DNA of 64,000 nt from Carallia brachiata (lineage: Eukaryota > Streptophyta > Magnoliopsida > Malpighiales > Rhizophoraceae), in contig JADCRB010000018.1 in NCBI GenBank assembly GCA_021464245.1, positions 62,001 to 126,000 on the forward strand, read 5' to 3'. A model generated the notes under the pieces. It ran no database searches. It was not told the DNA's origin and worked only from the letters and a program-made list of their open reading frames with translations. Shown piece by piece: positions 12,110-23,252 of this stretch. Every line of letters starts with the position of its first letter. Position 1 is the first letter of the stretch. Position numbers and translations under genes: made by a program.

Positions 12110-13952
12110 AGAAGAAAGAGAACAGCTAGCTGCTAGCACAGCAGAAATTCGATACTTAAAAGCCAGCCGAAGATGCAGCTTTTGAAGCGATATATATACG
12201 CAGAAGGCTTGCAGAACTGGAAGAACGAAGCCGAGAAATATTGCTTGCGCACGAAGAAACTTGAAAATTGTACATGCTTTTGTTTTTTTGGCTGTACAGC
12301 TGAATCTTGAAATTGTAAAGACCCAAGTATGTTCCTTCCATGTTTGTGATGTTTAGTGATCTGCCTAGATTATTGTTTATGGCAAATCTTGGATTAAAAA
12401 CTCAAATTTCGTTAATTAATGAAATTTGTCATAATTTTTGTCCACTGCAATTTTTACTTTATCTACTAATTAACCCTTCAACTTGAGAAACGAGCAAACA
12501 CGCCACAAAGAGAAGATTTCCCATATGAACTAGTTAATCAAACGAAATCAAGAGTCCACTAGAAACAATGACATTAATTAATGACATAAATAAATAGCAA
12601 CTTCCAAATAATCACGGGTTGTTAATTGGATTTTCGAGAGCTTATAAAAGTAAAAACAAAGCCAAAAGGATAAGTGAGTACACGAACTTCAACATCCCGA
12701 GATTTTAAAAATGATCAACTGCATGCCGTTTTATTTTTATTTTTTTTCAACATTATATCTTTCCAGTTATATAAAATACATTAATTATTATAATCTGTAT
12801 ATTATACAATCTACTTCGAACCAATCATAGATCGATGAACGTCGTTAATTAAACTAATCAAAAGGAAATTGAATGGGAGGGGGACAATTCTATCCAGATT
12901 CACATATATTATTAGGTTTTCTCCTTGCTAACGCGTGGGGACGTGACATGTACCAGTTTGTTTTCTCGTGATAAATATTAAACAGAAAATGTAACGTACT
13001 GCATGATTTATAATAGCCAACTTGAAAAGAAGGTTCCATATCACCTCCATGCATCTGACTCGCGCGACCAGAATCACAGTTTTGTTTCCTTCTGACGGAA
13101 AGCAAAAGTTGTTCGTACATACATGCATACCTATACACTCATTGGCTGCGGGTCTAAATCAAAATTAAAGTAAAATTAAATAACTATACTTATATATATA
13201 AAAATAAGTAATAATATAATTTTATTTAATAAACAGTATTAATTTTTTTTTTATAAATTTAATCATTTGAATGACTCATATTATTTTATTTTTAATTTAA
13301 AGTCACTTTTGAGAAGTTAAAAAATAAAATTAAACAATAGATGCTCGTAAATAGTAATATGATAAAAAAAAAAAGAAAAATAATAACAAAATAGAACCCT
13401 TCGAACCGAACCAGCAAATACGTTATTATGTTTAACTGAACTGATTTTTTAAATGGTCAACCGAATAGTTCCGTGGCTGTCGGAGAGATGCACGAAACAT
13501 GAGCACTCCTTTCCAATCTTCCATTATGCCTGATGTCATCGTTAATGTGATTCAGGACATCAACATTTTCATTCAAATAATTATAATATATACTACTAAC
13601 AATTTTTACCAATATTGTTTATTAATTGATCAAGTGAGATGGATAAATATGCACAGAAAAAAAGTGAGGCAGATAAATAGCTTTAATCTTGCTTTATATA
13701 AGTTCCGCTCACTTTAATATTTTACAGTGACTGTCACAAAGTTCCTCGAAAAAAAAAATAATAAACAAAATTTCTTTTCGATGTACCCAAGAAAAAATGA
13801 AACAAATTAAAATTAATATAATGACAATGAGTTAATTTGGCTAATAAGTGAGCTTGTTAGAGTTTTTTTTTTTTTTTTTGGGATAAAATCCTCAAATGGT
13901 GATCTCATGTGTGTCCTTATTCTAGTGACTCGTTATTTTGATGAGTTCGGGC

Positions 13953-13999
<47 letters not shown>

Positions 14000-15250
14000 C
14001 ACTCGAAAGCTCTAATGCACGAGATCCGACAGGTCGCACGCGATAGTGCATAACCTTATTAATAGCATTTGTTCGGAAAAAAAAATAAAATGCTTTAGTG
14101 TTATGAAATAAATGAGGGAGCGTTGTCCTATGGTCAAACAATTTAATGAGAATTCAACCAAAAATAACGTTATGTTAGATAAATTTTAACTAAATCCTCT
14201 ATCTATTTATCTATTTGGTAAATGATTCATTTATTCTATGGAATCTTAGGCTCTGAAAATTGCGAGTGGGGCTTCAATACATGACACAGACTCTCTTCGA
14301 CACGAAAGATATGTGTGTAAGGTGACACTATCACATATTTGTAATTGATAATAGGAAATTTATGTTAAGATATGATATTAAATTCTAAATTCATCAATAC
14401 TGAAATTGAGTTTGAAGAAAACTCATGTGGGTCCAATAATATTTGAGTGGAGAGTTCTTTTTATGAAAGAAATTAAATAAAGATGTTAATGGGTGACTGG
14501 TGGACATTAGTACATAAATACAAGGACGGAAATATCAGCAAAATACTTTTTTTTTTTTTTTTGTTAAAAAAAAGGGAAAGAATTGTTATCTGAACTTGGA
14601 CTAAAAACGTTGGCCCATTGCTGTATGCAGGACCACAATTGGTGACAGACAAAATGCCAGGCTGCGTCTCGTCGATAGCAGATGGACTTGGGCTTCATTA
14701 CACCACGTTGATCCCAACTGACACCGTTGTGTTATCAGTATGGCTAAATATTAAAAATTAAAAATTTTTAAAAAAAGTAGATGTAGTCTAATTGATTGTC
14801 AAGATATAGGTTATAATCCACCTCAAAGATTAAAAAAACAAGAGTATCGCTCTCCACTTGGCACCCGTTTATAGTTGTGAATTCTAAGTTTGACTCATGT
14901 CAAAAGGTTTAGTATGACTAAATATATATTTATAATTGAGCATACTTTATTAAGATTATAAAATACAATTTCTACTTTCTTACTTTCCATCACAACCCCA
15001 AAAAAAAAAAAATTTCTTAGTACATAGTTTTGAAACTTAATCGATTCAAGAAGACCTTGATTTTATTGCTAAAAAAAAAAAGGTCTTGATTTTAAAATTG
15101 ACTAACGAAAGTTAGTTAAAAACTCAAAGCCAAATGCAATTTCTTTACCAAGATCAAAGAGATAAATATAACTTTACAACGTAATGGAGCTTCAAACAAG
15201 AGAAAATTTGTGAAAATGCAAATTGAAAGAAAAGTATAAATTTAAAGGTA
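12110..15250. other. Intergenic spacer, no gene seen
   Basis: AT-rich DNA downstream of the MAPKK gene. It includes a 36-nt T-run at 13957-13992 and several shorter A/T homopolymers (13864-13879, 14546-14562). No conserved coding segment or element ends were recognised. Confidence 0.6.
13957..13992. repeat. 36-nt poly(T) run
   Basis: This is the longest uninterrupted homopolymer in the window. It has no retroposon body next to it that I could recognise. Confidence 0.9.
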
Positions 15251-15262
15251 CCCAACACAAGC

Positions 15263-16322
15263 TCTTTTTTTTTTTTTTTTTGTCATTTCTTTCCTTATTA
15301 AATATGTGACACAATATTGCGGCAACGTCCCCTCCCCTCCACTTCTCTTGTCGATTTTCCTCTTCTTTTCTTCCCTTACTCTGCTTTTTTTCTTTCTCTT
15401 TCTCCATCTGTCTCCTCTTCCATGGCAACACTTCAAGCTCCCTCTTTTTCTTTTTCTTTTTCTTTAGATCTAGGTCTGTTGAGTCAACTCGTGGCCCTTC
15501 CAACATCAAATTTGGGCTCCTGTCCAGCCATGCTTGTGTTTTGCCGTTTCAATTAACATCTACATTGCTGTCGTCGGCGTCAGCGACGATGTCTACACTA
15601 CACTCTAGGCTGCTGGTGCCGTTTTATCGGTTGCTGACGCCTTAGCACCCGAGACTATGCATGTCACCGGAGCCGTCTTATCGGCCACCGGAGCTGGTTC
15701 TGGTGCTACTGAAATGGTCACCGGTGGTGCCGATTCCACTACGGCACCACCTGCTGAGGCCGCCACCTCCAGCACCATTATCTCCCCTGCAGTTGGCCTC
15801 AGTTCTGCGACCGCCACCCTTCTCCGACGACCTGCCACTGCCATTGCCGCCGTGGTTGTTGCCCAGGATCCTTTTTGTCTCCACCAGAGCTTTTTGGGAA
15901 GGTTTCTGCTACATGTCGTTCAAATGGGTGTTTTATTGTTGTTGCTGTTGTTGTTTGTCCAGTTGTGGCCTAGTTATTTTACAATCGGTGCTAGATATAT
16001 TTCATCAATTTTTGTCATTAGTCTGCCATGACATGGTATGTTCTATAGTTAGCATATTTATTTGATTGGATTAGATTTAATTAGTTACGTGTGGTTAAAT
16101 AGGTTTAATTATTGGTCTATTTTGTATCCTCTTTCGAGGATTGCATCTTAACGGGCTATATTTTCTGATTGTGAAATGTGAGTTTGACTTTAGTTATTAT
16201 AAGTTTTTAGAATTGTATTCATCTATTGCTTTACGCATGTATTTTCGGCGCCTTTATGTGAGTCATGTGTATAATTTCAATGAATATTAATACAATAATT
16301 TTTATTGCGTAAAAAAAAAAAA
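15263..16322 (+). other. GC-rich island ending in a poly(A) run; possible retroposon remnant
   Basis: The segment starts at a 17-nt T-run and C/T-rich tract, then holds a GC-rich portion (about 15420-15880) with degenerate repeats of CCGG/GGTGCCG-type words. An AT-richer 3' part ends in an A-run at 16310-16322 preceded by AATTTTTATTG. Open frames here (for example from 15657, rich in A, T and S) resemble no family I know. The poly(A) end and composition shift suggest a retroposed sequence or the 3' end of a non-LTR element, but no target duplication was found. Confidence 0.3.
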
Positions 16323-16807
16323 ATTCGCCAACATAGTCATAAATGTTTTTTTTTTTCTTTAGCAACGTAAAGAGGATTTATGTTGCACCATCTTATCTGT
16401 TTCTTAGACAACACTAGATGAGTTGTATATTTTTGTTTCGACATACTTTGTTTATTCACAAATGCGTGCATTATCGATGCACGCAAGTGGTTGGTTTGTG
16501 GAAATTAAACACTGTTTTCTACCGTTTTTCTTTTGGTTAATTCAAAAAAGCACCAAGTCAATTGTTCCAATAATTAGGTCCCGATTTAATTTCTTTTATA
16601 AAAATATTAATGGTTCTTACAATCTTTTTTACCTTAAAAACTACTAAACATACTATCAAGTCTCATATAATCGAATTTTTTTACAATAATACTAATAAAT
16701 TTAAAATTTAAAAAACATAATTTTAACATATAAAACTCAATTAGAAAAAAAAAATTTTAAATCTATAAAACTATTTTTTAACTTATTAGTGCGGTCAACC
16801 ATGTGCA

Positions 16808-18296
16808 GGAAGTTTGGCTATTTTTTTTTTTTTTGACAAAGAAAATACATAATATCATTAATAACAGTCCGAACATAACAGATTAGAGAGTTCTCTTGGA
16901 GGGTTGGGCACCCAGTCCAAGGGACAGGAGCCCCCTTTGGACTGTCTAACAACCCAGTCCGCAACCATATTAGCCTGTCTACTAATATACGACAGAATAC
17001 AATGAGGACATTGAGACAAAAGACACTTAATATCCTGCAAAATGGGAGCTATTTCCCAGGGCCATACATTAACAGGACAAGACATGGCCTCGTACACCAA
17101 CTTAGAATCCGTCTCCACAATAGAAGGTGTTGGAAAAAGCCTTGAAGCCAGCTGTAAAGCCATCAATACTGCATATGCCTCAGCTTGTAAAGGAGATCTG
17201 GCCTTCATTGCCTTAATTCGTCCATCAATGACTTTTCCTCTAGAATCTCTACACACGACCGCAGTCCCAGCTCTGCAGCTAGCAGCATCAAAAGCCGCAT
17301 CACAGTTAAGCTTGTACGAGTCTCTAACCGGCGGTACCCATCTAGCATCTTGTGCCACATTTTGTGAAACCACCAGCTCCTTATGCACAAATTGGAGCTC
17401 CATAATTGATTGACGGATACGATTCAAAGTGAGGGACGGATCAGCCTTCTTTTGTTCAAAAATGAATTCATTCCTTGTTCTCCAAATCTGCCAGCAATGA
17501 ATAGCCACAAGAGGAAGCATATGGAAAAGTCCCCTTTCTTTGAAAAGAAAATTAATATCTTCCCACCACATTGCAAAGGAAGGGAAACCATGTAAACTTA
17601 GAATGTATCCAAGTTGACCACCCATCCATGTAGCACGAGCATGTGGGCACATAAAAAGCAAGTGCTCAATTGACCTTCGCCCATTTCCACAAAGAGAGCA
17701 ATTGTCAGTATGTATGACTTTCCTCAGACATAACTTTTCTTGTGTAGGAAGATTATTGTGCATGACTCTCCAAATAAAATGTCGGATCTTAGGTGGGCAA
17801 TCAAGGTGTCCCAAAACTCTCCAAGTCTTCGGCCTAATAGTGTGAGAGTGGCTTGGCTGCTGTTGACATCACCTTTTCTGGAACAATAAGTGGTAGCCAG
17901 ACTTAACAGTGTAAATTCCCCTTGTGTCAAAATGCCATATCATTGAGTCTGGCATTGGTTCCATGCTAAGGGGGATATTTGTGATAGCTTGAACTTCTTC
18001 AGTGGAAAAAAGATTCTGGAGCCTTGGGATATCCCACTGACCATTCTGCTGACTAAAGAGATCCTTAACCAAGTGGCAAATAGTATTAACTGGTCTCTGA
18101 GAAAGCACTTTGAAATCCGGTATGTCTGGAACCCACGGTTCATCCCAAATTGGCACTGTACACCCATCCCCAATCATCCATCTTACTCCCATTTGCAAGA
18201 GTTCTCTTGCTTGCAACAAGCTCCTCCAACTCCACGAAGCTTGATTTGGACGGCCAGCAGTGTTAAAAGGCAGGTATTTTTCTGGAAGTTTGGCTA
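16808..18296 (-). mobile_element. 5'-truncated LINE (non-LTR retrotransposon) with 13-bp target duplication
   Basis: The element occupies 16821-18283 in minus orientation. The 13-mer GGAAGTTTGGCTA occurs at 16808-16820 and again at 18284-18296, a perfect target duplication. The T-run at 16821-16834 is its poly(A) tail read on the plus strand. Coding remains from about 18283 to 16858 give the C-terminal part of a plant LINE ORF2: region after the reverse transcriptase (SWRSLLQARELLQ, WMIGDG), zinc-knuckle zf-RVT (CSLCGNGRRSIEHLLFMCPH) and RNase H (KLNCDAAFD, ETDSKLVYEA). One in-frame TGA interrupts it at about 17869-17871, so it is inactive. Confidence 0.92.
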
Positions 18297-18914
18297 TTAC
18301 ACAACGAAGGTTCTTTTTAGTGCATTAAAATGTACGTTGTCTAAGAATTTGACAAAGTTCAACTTTAAGGTTTCTTTAGAAAAAAAAAAAATTGGATCAA
18401 CCAGACCATGTTTTTTTCCACAATTGACCAGACCATTTTGGTTGTCAAGAAAGACTTTGATTACAAATTTACAAGAAAATAGAGAAATTTAAACATTTCC
18501 AATTTTATATGCAGTAAAAAATTATATTATGGGAAAAATGGCTCTTGATTGATGCGGGACAAAATTAGATCTTTTGCCTGTACTAAATCAGAAATCATAA
18601 GGTACGAATTTTTTTTGATTCAATTAATTTTTTTAATTAAAATACAAATAAATTAAATCTTTTTTATACTGCTGTGATGTGCTAGGCCAAAAAAAAAAAA
18701 AAAAGCTTGGAATTTAATGTTAAATTTGTTTTCTGTTTTTCGATAATAACAAATGCTAAATGATTCAGCAAATGATTATTTAGAATCAAAGTTGCATCCG
18801 CCACGACACCGAGACAACTCAGATTCAACTGAACTGCCCCATCTTTCTTCTGTCCGGATATTCACAGATAACTGAGAATCAGAGCGTTGATTTTGTTGGC
18901 TAGATTTAGTAAAT
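18297..18914. other. Short spacer before PYD1
   Basis: This stretch holds the right LINE target duplication, homopolymer A/T tracts and the upstream region of the PYD1 gene. No TATA box or coding segment was clear. Confidence 0.5.
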
Positions 18915-21693
18915 ATGGCGTCTTTGAGTTTGACCCAGATGCTGAGTGGCCGGAACTCGGTTGCTGAGTTCGCTCGGCCAAGGTTGGCAACTGGTGTGGC
19001 CGCACCACCGGAGTTAGGTTCTTGAGGGTGGCCGCAGCGGCTGCCGGAGAGCCTGATTTAAGTGTCACCGTAAATGGGTTGCAGATGCCCAACCCTTTTG
19101 TCATCGCGTCGGGTCCCCCCGGCACCAACTATAAGGTGATGAAACGGGCTTTTGACGAAGGTTGGGGTGCTGTCATTGCCAAAACTGTGAGTTATGGCTT
19201 CTTTTATTTTTAGTTTTTTTCTTATTTTTCTCATTTTATTTTTGGTTTTTTATTTATTACAGAAGGTTTTTTTCAGTACTTAAAAAACAAGAAAATAAAA
19301 AGTGAGCTTTGGTCCTCCATCAGATTGATATGTAAAGGAGAAATCTTTCGTTGTGCTAATCTGATGCATAGTTAATTTTGTGGAGAAATGTTTGTTCATG
19401 TTAAATATGAAGCATGCTTTTGGTACTGCTGTGAATGTTGAAGATTGGTCCTTGATCTTAATTTTGTAGGTGTCATTAGATGCAGCAAAAGTCATTAATG
19501 TAACTCCGCGATATGCTCGGTTACGAGCAGGTGCAAATGGCTCAGCTAAAGGACAGATAATTGGGTGGGAAAATATAGAACTCATAAGTGACAGGCCTCT
19601 GGAAACAATGTTGAAAGAGTTCAAACAATTAAAAGAAGAATACCCAGATAGGATTCTCATTGCTTCAATCATGGAGGAATATGACAAGGCTGCTTGGGAG
19701 GAGCTTATTGACCGAGTTGAGCAAACTGGTATTGTAAGTTATTTTCCATCACCTGATTTTGGATTTTGTTAGTTTACCTTTGCTTCGTATCATCTAATGT
19801 GCTGAAGCTGTTTCTTAGGATGCCATTGAAGTGAATTTCTCATGTCCTCATGGTATGCCAGAGCGTAAAATGGGTGCGGCAGTGGGACAAGATTGTACAC
19901 TGTTGGAAGAGGTTTGTGGATGGATTAATGCAAAAGCCACTGTTCCTGTTTGGGCAAAGATGACTCCTAATATAACAGACATAACACAGGTCATATTTCT
20001 GTTTTGTTACTTTTTCTTGTGCGTACAAGTGCCATACTTTATTTCCAGTTGTGGATTTTGCGAAAATGTAGCATATATGTGTTACACGGGAATCTTTACA
20101 TCACATCTAGGCCAAGGCAGATTTGTTTGCTCACTATTAGGTTTCATGAATTGTTGACAATCTTCCAACTGAAGATGGCAGAACATGACTTGCTATCCAA
20201 TTTTCATGACTAGTTGGCACCATTTTTTTTGTTGTCTTTTGGTAAATAATTAGTTAACATTGCTGGTAAAAACTGTAATTCTCCAAGAAACCCAATATGT
20301 GCCTGTTCTTCTGCTCTGCATCATTGTCTTGTAGGCCCTTCAAACAGGTAAAAACTATAAAGTCACCTTTTTTCTTTTTGATATGAACAATCCTATTGTA
20401 ACCTACAAGAGGAACATTTAACATACACAATATGTGCATTTTCTTTTTGCTTGTCATCATCTGTATTTCTTCTGTATTTTTCTCATGCTGGAATATATGT
20501 AAGATTGAATGCATAAGTGATTTCTTTTTCCTTCATTTTGTAGCCAGCTAGGGTAGCTCTAAAATCTGGATGCGAGGGGATATCTATTAACACCATCATG
20601 AGTGTAATGGGAATCAATCTAAAAACCTTACGGCCCGAGCCTTGTGTTGAGGGGTTTGCACTTATAAACTAAGCTATGAGAATCTTATATTAACTATTCT
20701 TTCCTGATTTATATTTCATAAACGTAAGTTCTGCTGTTAGGTACTCAACTCCTGGAGGTTATTCTTGCAAAGCTGTCCATCCCATTGCACTTGGAAAAGT
20801 AATGAGCATTGCCAAAATGATGAAGTCAGAATTTGATATTGAGCAATACTCACTCTCTGGGATTGGTGGTGTTGAGACTGGTGGTGATGCTGCTGAGTTC
20901 ATCCTTCTTGGAGCAAATACAGTTCAGGTCGGCAAGACCATTATATTTTCTTTTCATTTCATCATGCCATCATTTTCATTCCCTTATGTTGAATAATTTC
21001 CTTATCTATCAAATCGTGGTTATCCTGAACTCTGCTAACCGAAATTATACTGGGATTTTTTTTTTATATATATTAATGTTTCTATTTTGTTTGATAAATA
21101 TAGGCTGTTTTAGTTAATTGTCTTATTATCAATTCTCGACGTCAGGGCATAGATAGGAATGTCATGCTAACTACTGTACATTTTACGCAAACTTGCATGC
21201 AACTGATCTGTATGTTGAAGTGCTAAGGCTAACGGAATGTTGCAACTATCAACGAAGATTTTACTTTGGAAGGGGGTTAGCACCACTTCAATTATTCTAC
21301 TATGGCATGAAATAATCAAATTTTATTGTAGGTATGCACTGCAGTTATGATGCATGGATACGGCCTAGTGAAGAAACTCTGTGCTGAACTACAAGATTTT
21401 ATGAAGATGCACAACTTCTCCTCAATAGAAGATTTCAGAGGGTATGCTTTTTTTCTTTTTTTGGTTGAGATTTAAGTGTGGTTGCTGTAACCAAATTAGT
21501 AAGTTGCCTATCTCATTTTTTCTTTCAATTGGTTTCCAGGCATCGCTCGAGTATTTTACAACTCACACGGATCTGGTACGTCGGCAGAAAGAAGCAATTC
21601 AACAGAGGAAGGCTAGCAGAAAGGGTTTACAATCTGATGGATTGGACAGGAGACGGTTTTGTGCAAGAGACCGAGAGCATGGTGTCTAACTAG
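18915..21693 (+). CDS. PYD1: Dihydropyrimidine dehydrogenase (NADP+), chloroplastic; seven exons, frame broken in exons 1 and 7
   Basis: Reduces uracil and thymine in the first step of plastid pyrimidine catabolism. Exons: 18915-19186, 19470-19733, 19819-19989, 20544-20653, 20741-20927, 21332-21441, 21540-21693. Family motifs run in order: EPDLSVTVNGLQMPNPFV, SGPPGTNY, GWGAVIAKT, NVTPRYARLRAGANGSAKG, IASIMEEYDKAAWEELIDR, NFSCPHGMPER, VPVWAKMTPNITDI, NTIMSVMGINL, GIGGVETGGDAAEF, GANTVQVCTAVMMHGYG and SMVSN at the end. Exon 1 encodes a plausible transit peptide (MASLSLTQML...) in a frame different from the mature domain; its length (272) misses a multiple of three. Exon 7 appears one base short at its first base (FRG/ASLEYF junction) and two bases short at about 21638 (QSD..DWTGDGF). 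Exon 4 reads EGISINTIM where the family usually has one more residue. An AATAAA lies near 21736. Confidence 0.9.
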
Positions 21694-21699
21694 CTTGCA

Positions 21700-23252
21700 A
21701 AGATATAGTTAAGCCCTTTCTCTTGTCTGATAAAATAAATTTCAGCTTGTGTTGTGTTCATAGCTCAGCTGAGGTTGTTCTTCCTTACATTTAAGAATTA
21801 GTGCAATGTGTATGAATGGTTGAATTGCTGATGAATAACTCCCAGTGTTATATATGCTACGTGTACACTCACACAATGCCTACGAATGCACATGTACGTA
21901 TTTGTGCAAGTTAATATTTGTTTCGACAATCACGTTTGCTGTCTTTTTGGGTTTATCGGATTCAATTGGATTAAATTCCCATCTTGTTTGTTTTTTAGGA
22001 CCCTTTGCCAGAGGGAGGCCTTTCATTACTGTTTTTAACAATATTAGTTGTAACTCCCAGGGACGCCTAGGTGGTTCTGAGTGCGCTTCTTCTTTCTTTT
22101 CTTCTTTTTTCTTTTTTCAATTTCGAGTTATTTACTTAATTTCTTTGGATTATACTTGATTTTCAGGGTTTTTAATTAATGAGTTTTTTTTTCTTCGTTT
22201 TCGTTTGTTGAAGGCACTTTTTTAGTTCTCGACCTAAAAGTTCAGTCAGCATATAAAAAAAAAAAAAAAATTAGATACTTATACGTTGGTACACATATTT
22301 AGTATACATATTATAACGGGTTTGATCATTTTTATAATAAGATTAATAAAATATAATATAAGAAATTAATATATTATTTTTTATTATAACAATAATAAGT
22401 ACAGTTACGAGAATAATTAAGTACATCATAAAAAATATATTTCATAAATATATTTCATATGTATACTATTTATATATTAGTGTATGCGTAATTAATCAAA
22501 CTCATTAAAAAACAAAAAAAATGACTCTCTTGTGTAAGGTAGTTCGAAAGCTGACGTGAGACTCTTGACAGATTCTAAAAAGTAAAGGTGCTTGACAGCA
22601 TGTACACACCTTCGTCTTTGAGTGATGCCTCCTTTCAGTAAATACAATACAAATGACCAGAAGCAAATTGTAGTTAAAAATTCACACACAAAAGCCTATC
22701 CATTTTTAACGTTGAATTCAATTTCATATTTCTGTAAAATTTTCCGAAAAATGATCTTTACTTCCAGAGCAGATTAAGCTTTTGTTTTCACGCCTCCATT
22801 TGAGGAAGCTAGTCTACTTGTCACACAGCTTCTTTTATTGCGGGCTAAAATACAAGTTTTGTCATTCAATTGCAGAAAAACAAATCTTAATATTGCAAAA
22901 AAAAAAGAGTAATGCTACACATACTGTAAGTTACTAAAACTTTTTTACTAAATAATATAAATGTTTTAGTACCGCTCTAGCATTGCTCAGAACCAATAAA
23001 GTCAAAAATTTGTAGGAACTAAATCTTAAAAGGATATTGTATTACAACAATTTCTCAATATCACAAATATTGTCCGTACATATATTATTATGTATCTATG
23101 CCCTTGAAAAGGTTTATGTAGAGTAGCAACTATCTCTTGCACTGTTACATTCTTTCTTTCCTGTTATGTTTCTTGTGTTATGAATGAAAAACAAGTATAT
23201 TTGTAGGTTTCTTTTTTCTTTTCTTTTTTTTTTTTTGCTGGGAGCATTCAGT
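21700..23252. other. Intergenic spacer between convergent PYD1 and HAK genes
   Basis: Convergent 3' flanks lie here. The region is AT-rich with an A-run at 22255-22270. No coding segment or element ends were recognised. Confidence 0.6.

Noticed and set aside
15657..16065. Two overlapping plus-strand ORFs rich in Ala, Thr, Ser or Leu, Pro
   Set aside because: Composition bias of a GC-rich segment; no domain, no start context, both frames open equally.
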